A stretch of 64,000 nt of DNA from Branchiostoma floridae. Its lineage: Eukaryota > Chordata > Leptocardii > Amphioxiformes > Branchiostomatidae. A program made the translations under genes and the position numbers. How positions within the stretch are numbered: position 1 is the stretch's first letter; every line of letters starts with the position of its first letter. Below, in pieces: positions 42,201 to 50,298 of this stretch. The stretch spans positions 12,669,075 through 12,733,074 of the forward strand of contig NC_049980.1 in assembly GCF_000003815.2 (NCBI RefSeq), written 5' to 3'. A model generated the notes under the pieces. It was not told where the DNA came from. It saw only the letters and a program-made list of their open reading frames with translations, and searched no databases.

Positions 42201-45200
42201 ATATACTTTGATGATAACAGGTGCCAGAATTTCAGAGTTATGATTATGATTGTTTACTGTGTTGGATTTGGTTCCTTCCATCATCTAAGGTTTGGCTGGT
42301 GAAATAGTCAGACAACGTGTGTGTTTTTATTGCTGAAGTTCTTCAGCATGTTATAACATTCAGGAAATTATGGCATAATATCTAGATAAGTTGTGTATCT
42401 TACAGTTGATAATTTTCTCTTCCTAGATTCACCTATGCAGATGCCCGAGCTCAACTGCCTTCTTGGGTTCGTCCCTATGCCACCACTTACAACACCTTTG
42501 GTCAGGCAATCAAGGACCTCATCAGTTTCTTCAAAACTGCAGACAGAACAGTAAGTGCCATCTAGTGATTTTCAACAGCACTGCAGACTTTACAAAACCA
42601 TCAGAAACTGGCATTGAGCACAGTACAATTGCAAAATGAGATTGTCATTCAGGAATGATACATAAAGGTTAGTGCAGGTGAAATATGCTCCCTGATTAGT
42701 GATAGCAATGTCAAAATCTATTAATCACAGACTGGAGACTAGAAAAGCGCTGTATGAATAACATTCAGCACCAAGGACAGGGATATTAATCTGTCTATCT
42801 CAACCGTCAGAGAAATTATGTCCATAGTGATTGCATCTCAATTATCTCAGAGATGCAACATATGTAACATAACTGATTCAAAGGTCACTCAGCACCAGGG
42901 ATATTGTTCGATTGAAATATTGTTCTGTTATAGGGGCAAGGATAGCAGTTAATCCATTTTACCAAGGGTACAATGTATTGTCTATTTTTGACATCCATTC
43001 ACCCACAGGGAGGACCTCAGTTATCGAAGATAGACACATAACAGTTTTGTCAGTGGTTGATATTCTGTATTCTAGGCAAAGTACCATTGTTGTAATTGTG
43101 AAAGTTGTTCAGTACTAGGAGCAAAGGTGTTTTTATAGATGGTATCTTACAGCAGAAACAGAAACATACATGTAGCAGTTAATGTCATTCAGCACCAGGT
43201 ACAGGGATGTTGATCTGTGCGATGATGTCTATAGCAGAAACATAGCAGTGCTAGTGTGAATGTCATTCAGCACCAGGGACAAGCATGTCTACATGTTTGT
43301 ATATAGATGGCATATATAGTGTAAATGTCGTTCAGAACCAGGGACAGCAATATCTGTATAGATGGTTTCCTATAGCAGAATGTGGCAGTACTAGAGTGAA
43401 TGTTATTTAGCACCACACGGTATAGATAGTTTCATATACAGAAACATAGCAGTGCTAGTGTGAATGCCATTCAGCACTAGGGATAGGGATATCTGTATAG
43501 ATGGTGTGTTAAAGCAGAAATGTAGCATTGGTTGTGTGAATGTCATTCAGCACCAAGGGCAGGGATGATCTGTACATCTGGTTTCCTATAGCAGACTGTA
43601 CATTAGACTGTCGCAGTTCATAAAATGAATCATGTTTGACGTTACACTTTCCCGTGTCAGCTACCTCAACCTGTAGCCAAGAACAAGACCAGTGTTCCAG
43701 TCATGACTGCCAGCTTCCAGCCCAGCCGCAGCCACGTCATGACAGGTGCTGCAGGCTCCAGCTGCAGGAACAGCTGTCAGGAGGCTCGCAGGATCGACTC
43801 ACATGTGCCCAGTCTGAGGCGTAGCCCAGGTCAGCTGGATGCTAGATTAAACTATATGAGAAAGTTCTTGCTGTTGCAAAACATATTCCATGCATTGAAG
43901 CAAGAATTTTATACAGTCTACATCTTGAAAAACTACATTGGAGTATAGTTTGCGACTTCATCTGTAGAGTGATAAGGGAGCCCTATCCATTGACAACGGT
44001 TGAGCAACTAATGTTGGATTTGTCTAACCTTTGATTTCATAATTGGAATATGAAACTGGATATAAATGTATGAGATACAAAATGTTAAAGGATTGTTTCT
44101 TTAACTATGTAATTTGTTAAGTTACCTGTGAAATTGTTGCTCAGCGGTTACAGCCTCTAGTGGAAAGGTAATGTGATGTTCATAGGATGATCCAAGAAAA
44201 GCTGAGTAGTCATAGTTCAGTAGATAAAGTGGGATTTGGTGATGACTGCTTAATCATGATTCTGTTGATTCTTTTCCTAGAACCAAAGTCCTTTGCCCAT
44301 CTGAAAGTTGGATATGAAACATATGGACCAGTTAAACAAGCCCAGAGACCTGTGTCCAGCACAGGACTGTTTGATGCACTACAGGAAGTGGAGGTCAGGC
44401 AATGCCAAATGTTCATGATAAATATGCTGAATTTGTGACATATCTCAATTTTTTGTCATTGTTTTGTTTATCTAGGTACATGTATATTGTTATACATTGT
44501 CAAGTGCTTTGTAAATTGCTTGGGCAACACACGTGACATGTGAACATAGATAGAAACTTATAACTTTCCTCTTTCAACAGGACAGGAAAGAAGAAGATGG
44601 TGAAGATGAGGCGTGGACAGACTTTCTCACCAGTCAGGTACGGAAGAGAGGCTTTTATTGTCTTTAAGTAGTTGCATGACTGTATAAACAATGCAAAATT
44701 CTATTGACATAACTTAAGTTAGTCCATAGCAATTAGATTTCTATTAATTTTGTCCTGATCTTAAAAAAACAAGGAAAGTCTTGAAAATACTTGCAGAAGT
44801 GACTCTAGTGTGGTAGCCTGAAGTGTGCATTGTCGCTGTAGAAGTGACACCAGAATGGTAGCCTTGAATGTAGTGGGTATCGCTAATAGTATACCACACT
44901 AGTTTCACTTTCTGCTCTTCTTAAATACAGGAATAAAAGACTTCTTGGCTGTGATACCATGTTTTATCACTGAAAATTTAGACATTGACATTTTATAACA
45001 GTTTATTTTGCCCATCTTGTCTTGTTTGCGCTGTTGTGGTGTCTACATATTTAGGAATGTCATCTGTAAAATTTACTTCTTGTTGCCTCACAGGCTAATG
45101 GTGATTTTTAGCTTTATTCTATGGTATAGATTGATTACATTGCTAACAATTTCATTTATTAGTCTTCTTGATGGTATTATAAAACAGGACTCTAGTTCAT

Positions 45201-48200
45201 CAGGACGACCTGTGGCCAAGCCGGTGATGAGGAAAAGAATTAAGATTGTAAAGGTAAGAGAATGTTGATGAAATACTTAAGGTGGCTATCATCCTTTCGA
45301 TCTCATGTTTGTCTCGGATAATGTAGTAGTCAATGGTTTACGTACAAAATGTAGGTGTGGTTGGAATTTTTTAATTGCCACTTCTTTTCTTTTTGATTCT
45401 TCCAGTGGGAGGACAGAGGCAAACATAATATAGAGGTAGGTGTTCAGCATTATGTAGCTTTTACATTTACATAACAAGTGTTAGGGTTAGGGTGATTTTC
45501 AATATCCATGAATGTATTAAAAAAAAGGAACATGTAATTAAAAAAAAAACATTCTGTATAATTTTGCTCCCTGTGAAGAATGTAACTATTGAACATTGGA
45601 GTCTGTTAAAATTTTCTGTTCACAAGAATGTTTGCTTAACTAATTGCTTGAGTAACCTTGTTACATATGTGTTAGAAACCATCTAGCATCCAGATCAGAG
45701 TCTCAGTGTTGGTAGAGACTCCAGTCAGGATCTCTACTGACATATCTAGCATTTCTGACATACTGTGATCTCTACCCTGACATGTTCCATAGCCACAGAA
45801 GGCACAGCCAAGTGACAAACCAGTCAAGAAACCCATGCTGATGTCTGCTGAGAAGTACCTGGCTGAGGTAGGTCTGCAGGGCACCTGGATTTACATTTAC
45901 CTTGTTCCTAACAATTATTATGTGTATAGTCAGTAGTAGTGGTGCGTACCTAAAGCCCGTGTTTAGGTCCAAGTAAAAAAAAAACTAAATGTCCGGAGCC
46001 ATGTCCGGACTTGCAAAAAGCAATCTGTCACGGAATTCCCTTTTTTTGTTCTAAACCATCTAAAACCTTCCATAGACAGTGAAATTTGCACTGGAAAAAA
46101 ACAAAAAACAGTTCGTGTTTACACTGGCTGTCTATCATTTTCATGTATTTTTCAAATTGGATTTCAATTCATGCTAACATGCAATTTTATATGCACCCCC
46201 CTCCCCCCCTACCCCTCAAAAAATGCACATAATATGCAATGATGGGTTCAGGTCCGGACTTTAAGTCCGGACCTGAGCCTGGACTGCTGGACCTGAATCC
46301 GGATCTGAACCTGAAATTGAGTTTAGGTACGCACCACTAGTCAGTAGGTGTATGTACATGTAGCTTTAAGTTTAAGATCCAAATTTTGTAATGCATATCC
46401 TGCTCATATATCTGCTTGCATAGGCCAATTCACTTACAACTTACATGGGTATGACGTAACATGACGTGACTTGGGTTGTGGTCTGGCTGGTACCTTAGGT
46501 GATACAGGGTCCATTGTGTTATATTCTCTCTCTATATGACTGGATTCAGATATACTTGAAGGGTATTGACAAACAGTTGATTCTTCACTGAGATCCATCA
46601 GTACAGTTACTGTAGTGTATCTGCAATTACATATTAGGAGAAAATCATTTACTTATCATTTACTATACCTTCTATACTTTGATAGATATCTGACACTTCA
46701 AGTTCTAATTTCATTTCCAGGTTCGACGTGTTCTCAGTATAGAGAAGTTCAAGCTCTTCCAAAAGATGTTAGGAGACTACAAAAAGGTATAAAATTCTAA
46801 GCTTCCTTTATACATGCTTACTTTTCTGAGTTACCACAGACTGGTAAAATGTGAAATGAAGAGCTGGTAAAATGCAAGAAATTCGCATTGCTAAACTGTA
46901 CTTTCAATTTTATGATGTGTTAGACAAGGTAACCTGCAAACATGCTTTTGAATTTTTGCTGTCCTTTCAAAGTGGGGATGAATTTAATAAAACAGCAAGA
47001 TGAATTGGATTCTACATTTGTCATAAACCAGAAAATTCTAGCTTTAATTTGACAGTGAACTGATTGTACTCCCCCTATGTGAGGAGGGCTGTATCTAGTG
47101 CAATCCTGTCTTGTGTTGTGGCAAGTTAGGGCATCCCTTGTTATATTGTTACCTAATGGAAAAAATGGGAAGTGTGTCACAGTGGCCCATATTACATATA
47201 AGAAGACATACTGTTATGATTACAGCTAGTCAGCTCCTTATTATTTTTCTTTCCAGACAGATGATTTCAATGCCATGGTGACTAATCTGGCTGACCTTCT
47301 GACAGAAGATGATTCTACAATCCATCTCTTCAGGGGTGAGGACCTTCTGTTGGACACATGGATTATATAAGACATATGATATTGCTTTGACCATTTTTAT
47401 GGCCTGCAGAGAAGTAATGTAAAAAAGCTTTAAGAAAACAGCCCTTCATTTGCATACAATCATACATTGTTTTCATACAAACAACTCCAGTGCAATGCTC
47501 AAGTCGCTCAACATGTATGTCATCTGACCAGCAGTAATTTGAAATCTTATGCCTGTATGCCTGCCTTATTATTTGTACTTATCTAAACGTGCAATGAAGT
47601 GTCACCTTACTCAAGTATGCCCACCCTCTGCAGAATTCTACAAGTTTGTGCGACCACATCACAAGAAACAGTTTGATCAGACCTGTAAGGACATAACTGG
47701 ACAAGGTTAGTGACATGTTTGGGAAGAGTCAGAATTGTACAAGGATTGACAAGACACTGTTTGCAGGGCACTGCCTCAGGATTAAGGAGGAAACTGTTGC
47801 TGACCTGGTGCTCTGGATGCCCAGACATCTGAAAACAGATACTACACTCACACTCACTCACTCTCCGGTTTAACGTCTGTTGTTCCCCATCCTGTGGGGG
47901 TTAGACGTGCTTGCACATAGATGAGGGGGCCTGATGGCAGCTCGCCAGTGTCTTCTGTCACTAGGGTTGACACTGTGTAGGTTGAGAAAGTCGATGTCTT
48001 CCTTTATGTTGTCCAACCATCTCTTTCGTGGTCGACCACGAGGGTTCTTTCCCTCTATGCTGAATTCCATGATCTTCCTGGGCCACTTCTCCTCATCCAT
48101 TCTAATGCCATAGAATGCAAAGTAAAGTCCAAAGTAAAGATAAAAAGAAAAAAAAAACTCTATTGTTTGGTGTACTATACTCTGTGTGTTTAGTCACTTG

Positions 48201-49481
48201 TCCAATCTTCCTGACCAATTAGATTTCATGATGAAGGCAACTTTTTTTGGCCAAATTGTTTTTCTATTTGCACCTGTCATATTGGGTACATGTCATCTAT
48301 ATAATCAAATCAACATGGCCTTTGTAACTTTGATGAAAGCCAACATGATTGATGGGATGTAAATGATTTAAACTAGCACTTGTTGATCCATGTTTCCCAG
48401 GCTGTGGTTACAAACCTGAGCACAGTGTGTCCAGGAAGTGTCTACAAGAACACAAGGACTCGGCACATGTCACCAAGAAGAGAAGGTTGAACACAGGAGG
48501 TGCAGAGAGCAGCACTGCAGGCATGTCTGCTTCTGGTGGGACATCTCAACTGGACAGCACTACTCATCTCAATAAAGGTGCTCCAGGTTATGTTGTCACA
48601 TTCATGTACAAACTGTTTGGTTTCAGTGTCTTTTTGTTTGCTTGTGTGTGTCGTGACCATGTTTGCACATGTTACATGTACGTAGGTACATTGTACATCT
48701 GACACTGACAGGAAGTTGGTTTATAGGTCCCAAAAAGATCTGGACGATAAGTAATCTCATTTCCTGTATTTACATGTAATTCTTAGTGCTATATGAATGT
48801 ATGTTGGAAAATACACTTCACAAAATAATTAAAAAAGAGTCACAATAGATAAAACAAGAATTCCCTAATGCTAAAATTATTTCATGGAGTTATGAAATCT
48901 GCCATTTTTTGGGTCCAATTTGATAATGTTAGAATTAAGGTACCTTTACATTTGTAAGAATTGAAGTGATTTTGTTCTGTTAAATCAATGGATTGTAATG
49001 TCAATCAGAAGAATGCTAGAAAATAATTGTGATTGTCATAGATGGCAGATACTTACAGATAGTCTTTGTAACGTACATTTCATGTAGAGTTACAAAGTCA
49101 GTATTTTCTATGTTGATCAAAGGTGGCAAGCATCTTGGAAGCAGCTCTGCCCAAAGTGCACCAACTTCTCTGTCCAGTTGGCTACAAGGTGGAAATACTA
49201 GCAAAACCTCAGCATCAGCACCCAGTGGGACTCAGGAAAACAGTGCAATATCTCAGTCTGGAGGAGCTTCAGCTGCTGTGTCCTCCGCGACTTGTAGAAA
49301 AGAAGTTTCCAATGAAAAGCAGAGAAACTTTGACCTGACAGGGAGCTACAATGACTTACGGAATGGTCTACAAGTCACAGACTCGGGACTGTCCAATAGT
49401 GCCAGTAGTGAGATGGGAGGATTGTTGGATGAGGAGGAGAGGAGGATGAATGCTCTGTTTGATGAGGAGGATGCAGAATGA
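15277..49481 (+). CDS. RTEL1: RTEL1, regulator of telomere elongation helicase 1 (XPD-family Fe-S DNA helicase), complete
   Basis: RTEL1 is a nuclear 5'-3' superfamily-2 helicase that dismantles T-loops, G-quadruplexes and D-loops. I assembled 33 coding exons: 15277-15378, 18316-18532, 20080-20176, 20339-20423, 23646-23706, 24245-24320, 25581-25665, 27193-27258, 27779-27920, 28398-28436, 28774-28852, 29310-29475, 29648-29722, 29974-30200, 35012-35125, 36211-36251, 39113-39198, 39787-39864, 40725-40802, 41505-41639, 41920-42035, 42427-42550, 43661-43829, 44281-44393, 44581-44637, 45188-45253, 45406-45435, 45793-45867, 46721-46786, 47257-47335, 47634-47705, 48401-48577, 49123-49481. They sum to 3552 nt, or 1183 aa and a stop. 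Every phase matches. Walker A is SPTGTGKT with Lys48. Fe-S cysteines are 153, 171, 180 and 215. The DEAH box is 258-261. Motif VI is [10 protein letters not shown] (701-710). One harmonin-like domain spans about 925-1003. The start has a good context (aaaaccATGG). Intron 5 uses a GC donor. Confidence 0.96.
15791..15986. mobile_element. Fold-back MITE in RTEL1 intron 1
   Basis: Two long inverted arms pair: 15799-15857 (ACAACTGGAT ... GACATCCATCAC) and about 15920-15983 (GTGATAGATGTCAC ... ATCCAGTTGT). They include the shared block AGATTTACTTC(C/T)GGAC. It has no coding capacity. A diverged relative lies at about 21093-21243. Confidence 0.75.
16215..16606. mobile_element. hAT-like MITE in RTEL1 intron 1
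   Basis: The ends read CAGGGTTCTCCCCAGA and, inverted, CAGAGTCCTCCCCAGA, a 16-bp terminal inverted repeat with two mismatches. The CAGRG ends suit the hAT superfamily. The flanks share CGGTT on both sides rather than a clean 8-bp target duplication. No transposase remains. Confidence 0.6.
18927..19134. mobile_element. TA-flanked MITE, CTGTAA/CGCGGTGG family, RTEL1 intron 2
   Basis: The element starts CTGTAAGTGCA after TA (18925-18926) and ends TGCATTTACAG before TA (19135-19136). The arms are CpG-rich, with repeated TTCGCGGT/ACCGCGAA. The TA target duplication and CTGTAA ends suggest a Tc1/mariner-type origin. At least four related copies occur in this window. Confidence 0.7.
21093..21243. 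mobile_element. Diverged copy of the 15.8 kb fold-back MITE
   Basis: It contains ACAACTGGAT, a GTCCAGATGTTTCAGTGACATC block and, at the far end, an inverted ATCCAGTAGT. These match the arms of the 15.8 kb element with many substitutions. It lies in RTEL1 intron 4. Confidence 0.5.
22241..23455. repeat. Minisatellite in RTEL1 intron 4: 21-bp monomers arranged as 42-bp dimers
   Basis: About 1.2 kb of tandem copies alternate between two 21-bp monomers, TGAACACACAGTCTATGGTTC and a second ending CTGTCCTTGGTAC. In the most regular core (about 22690-23215) these form a 42-bp higher-order unit. The edges (22241-22600 and 23220-23455) are more degenerate. Because 21 is divisible by 3, the array opens long frames on both strands (210 codons +, 290 codons -); these are by-products and not genes. 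Confidence 0.95.
27779..30200 (+). CDS. RTEL1: RTEL1 exons 9-14: Arch domain and start of helicase domain 2
   Basis: Exon 9 resumes with [19 protein letters not shown], strongly RTEL1-specific. Exons 10-13 encode the helical Arch region, including the conserved [12 protein letters not shown] segment. Exon 14 enters the second RecA-like domain with [12 protein letters not shown] and the motif IV-like [15 protein letters not shown]. Splice phases are 1, 1, 2, 0, 0 and 2. Confidence 0.93.
28595..28676. repeat. Degenerate (GGAT/GAAT)n microsatellite, RTEL1 intron 10
   Basis: A run of GGATGGAT, GAATGGAT and GATGGACAGACAGATG motifs. It is simple sequence with no other signal. Confidence 0.8.
30259..30410. 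mobile_element. Decayed CTGTAA-family MITE remnant
   Basis: It begins TACTGTCAATTGTGAAATT and continues TTTGTGGTGGTTTTATG. This matches the TTCGCGGTGGTTTTAT arm of the 61.2 kb copy with CpG changed to TpG. A second remnant starts TACTGTAAATCTTGAAAT at about 30738. Ends are uncertain. Confidence 0.45.
31921..32227. mobile_element. Old diverged copy of the GGTGCAC-rich hAT-like element
   Basis: The left end, TAGGGATCAAACTTC then TTTTGGGATTAGATGCAC, aligns to the intact copy at 34206. The right end, CATGCCCCCAGCATTTTAAG, aligns to that copy's CATGCACCCAGTATTTCGAG. Many internal TGCAC motifs remain. No target duplication is recognisable. Confidence 0.6.
33732..33770. repeat. Two tandem copies of the minisatellite core CTGTCC(A/T)TGGTGCTGAA
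   Basis: Both copies are on the + strand and are nearly the same as the core of the intron 4 minisatellite. The second copy is the exact reverse complement of 42761-42780. Confidence 0.7.
34206..34555. mobile_element. hAT-like MITE with GGTGCACC repeats, RTEL1 intron 14
   Basis: The 13-bp terminal inverted repeats are CAGGGCTCGAAAT and ATTTCGAGCCCTG, with one internal mismatch on extension. It is flanked by CCTAA at 34201-34205 and 34556-34560. The interior is built from repeated GGGTGCACC and inverted GGTGCACCC motifs, so the RNA would fold strongly. No transposase remains. Confidence 0.75.
34568..34774. mobile_element. TA-flanked MITE of the CTGTAA family
   Basis: The ends are CTGTAATTC and GAATTACAG, a perfect inverted repeat, each flanked by TA (34566-34567 and 34775-34776). 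It lies 8 bp from the target duplication of the preceding hAT-like element, so the two insertions sit nearly back to back. Confidence 0.75.
35012..42550 (+). CDS. RTEL1: RTEL1 exons 15-22: helicase domain 2 with motifs V and VI
   Basis: Exon 15 encodes the [11 protein letters not shown] segment after the 4.8 kb intron 14. Exon 17 holds [12 protein letters not shown]. Exon 20 holds motif V ([21 protein letters not shown]) followed by FPPRMDP. Exon 21 holds the arginine fingers of motif VI (residues 701-710). Exon 22 finishes the helicase core with [12 protein letters not shown]. All key catalytic residues expected of an active XPD-family helicase are visible. Confidence 0.94.
35155..35254. other. 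Assembly gap (100 N) in RTEL1 intron 15
   Basis: There are exactly 100 N, 29 nt after the exon 15 boundary. Exons 15 and 16 join in phase (AG+G), so no coding loss is implied. Confidence 0.98.
36252..39112. other. RTEL1 intron 16 (2.9 kb), nothing recognised
   Basis: AT-rich sequence without an identifiable transposon end, exon or RNA gene. Short frames on both strands carry no domain. Confidence 0.5.
40206..40404. mobile_element. Inverted-repeat MITE, RTEL1 intron 18
   Basis: The left arm (about 40210-40250: TCCACCCT, CCCACACAGGGTTGACTCT, TGGCAATGCC) pairs with the right arm (about 40356-40401: GGCATTGCCACAAGAGTCAA, TGTGTGGGA, AGGGTGGA) over about 40 bp. The centre is about 105 nt and non-coding. 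No clear target duplication. Confidence 0.7.
42761..43610. repeat. Tandem repeat of about 80 bp carrying CATTCAGCACCAGGGACAG, RTEL1 intron 22
   Basis: Successive units contain CATTCAGCACCAGGGACAGG, ATCTGTATAGATGG, TATAGCAGAAACATAGCAG and TAGTGTGAATGT in the same order. Clearest copies run from about 43080 to 43600. Isolated cores occur at 42761 and 42885. The core is the reverse complement of the intron 4 minisatellite core. Copies are 80-90% similar by eye with small length changes. Confidence 0.75.
43661..49481 (+). CDS. RTEL1: RTEL1 exons 23-33: C-terminal extension with a single harmonin-homology domain
   Basis: Exons 23-27 encode a low-complexity linker including HVPSLRR and a basic cluster RKRIKIV (about residues 891-897) that could be a nuclear localisation signal. 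Exons 28-31 encode one harmonin-N-like helical domain (about 925-1003) ending in [14 protein letters not shown]. In vertebrates this fold mediates protein contacts. Exon 32 starts with [10 protein letters not shown], conserved with human. Exon 33 is a Ser-rich, acidic tail ending DEEDAE. I see no second harmonin domain and no RING finger. SLSSWLQ in exon 33 resembles a PIP box but lacks the expected Gln. The exon 28 acceptor could alternatively be 6 nt further in; both keep the frame. Confidence 0.9.
45481..45492. repeat. Two TTAGGG units, RTEL1 intron 27
   Basis: TTAGGGTTAGGG is the animal telomere repeat, here only two units. It is most likely chance. Confidence 0.6.
45937..46339. mobile_element. 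hAT-type MITE with 8-bp target duplication, RTEL1 intron 28
   Basis: The ends are TAGTGGTGCGTACCTAAA and TTTAGGTACGCACCACTA. They are flanked by a perfect 8-bp duplication, GTCAGTAG (45929-45936 and 46340-46347). The length (403 bp), TAGTG ends and 8-bp duplication are diagnostic of hAT. The interior carries repeated GGTCCGGACTT/AAGTCCGGACC motifs and no transposase. Confidence 0.88.
47845..48110 (-). mobile_element. Non-LTR retrotransposon 3' fragment (LINE), RTEL1 intron 31
   Basis: On the - strand a 76-codon frame (48100-47870) contains [15 protein letters not shown] followed by SDRRHWR, a motif typical of the C-terminal end of LINE ORF2 proteins. It is followed by a (GAGT)n-type simple tail (47872-47845), as at a LINE 3' end. 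It is strongly 5'-truncated, lacks the reverse transcriptase core and is inactive. The clade cannot be assigned by eye. Confidence 0.75.
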
Positions 49482-50140
49482 GAAGTCCCTTAAAGTTTGC
49501 ATCTGTCTGTCTCGCAAATGGTCATTGCTGACATTGATGCCATATCTAAACGAGTGTATCACACCTTTTTAGATGGGCTGACAAGAGGCAAACATGCATA
49601 GATATTAAAGCAACCAAAAATGGCTAATCCTAGTCCTAATCCTCTATAGTCTATACCATGCAACACCATGGCAATAGCATGTTTAGCAATATGGCATTGA
49701 CTGTTTCAAATGGCGTTATGACCATTTGCTAGACAGAAATTTGCACTCCCTCTATGTCTATGTGCTACGAGATATTCAGGATTAAAGACACAGACACTTT
49801 TTATATATTTGCTATAGTCGATATAGATCTTGTCATTCCTACTATGCAAGCTATTGTCTGGGATACATAGATACACCAATTATACTTTTACATTAACATT
49901 TACAAGACAAAAACAGGCCTCATCTAGACATTTACATAGAAAGTTATTAATATTCTGATATATCTATATTTTGCTTTAGATTTATTAGAATTATATCACA
50001 TTGTTGAGATGAAAAGAAATAGGTAACATTTACACCTTTCTGAGGTCATAATTTGCAGCCCTTATGCCTTCCCAAACTAGATTCTACTTGACATTAACTA
50101 ATGAAGTGTAATGCAATGATTTTTTCTGAAAATAAATAAA
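49482..50140 (+). terminator. RTEL1 3' UTR and polyadenylation signal
   Basis: Overlapping AATAAATAAA at 50131-50140 follows the stop codon by 650 nt and is the best polyadenylation signal on this strand before the next gene. The UTR is AT-rich, with no other feature seen. Confidence 0.6.
49981..49986 (-). terminator. Possible polyadenylation signal of the HINT3-like gene A
   Basis: TTTATT on the + strand is AATAAA on the - strand, about 310 nt past the gene A stop. If used, the two convergent 3' UTRs overlap by roughly 150 nt or more. Confidence 0.4.
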
Positions 50141-50298
50141 CTTTCATATTTATGTATTAATATAGTTATTGGTATTCTTTGCTTGCAAGGCATTAACTAA
50201 GGCGCTACATGTAGAATGCTCTGTTTATACTATGGACACTCCTTTGCCTAGATCCTAGATTCATCTTGTCCCTGTAATACTGATGAAGATGGCGGGGC

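Noticed and set aside
45481..45492. TTAGGGTTAGGG as an interstitial telomere tract in a telomere-helicase gene
   Set aside because: Only two units; expected by chance at this scale. Listed as a sequence note only.
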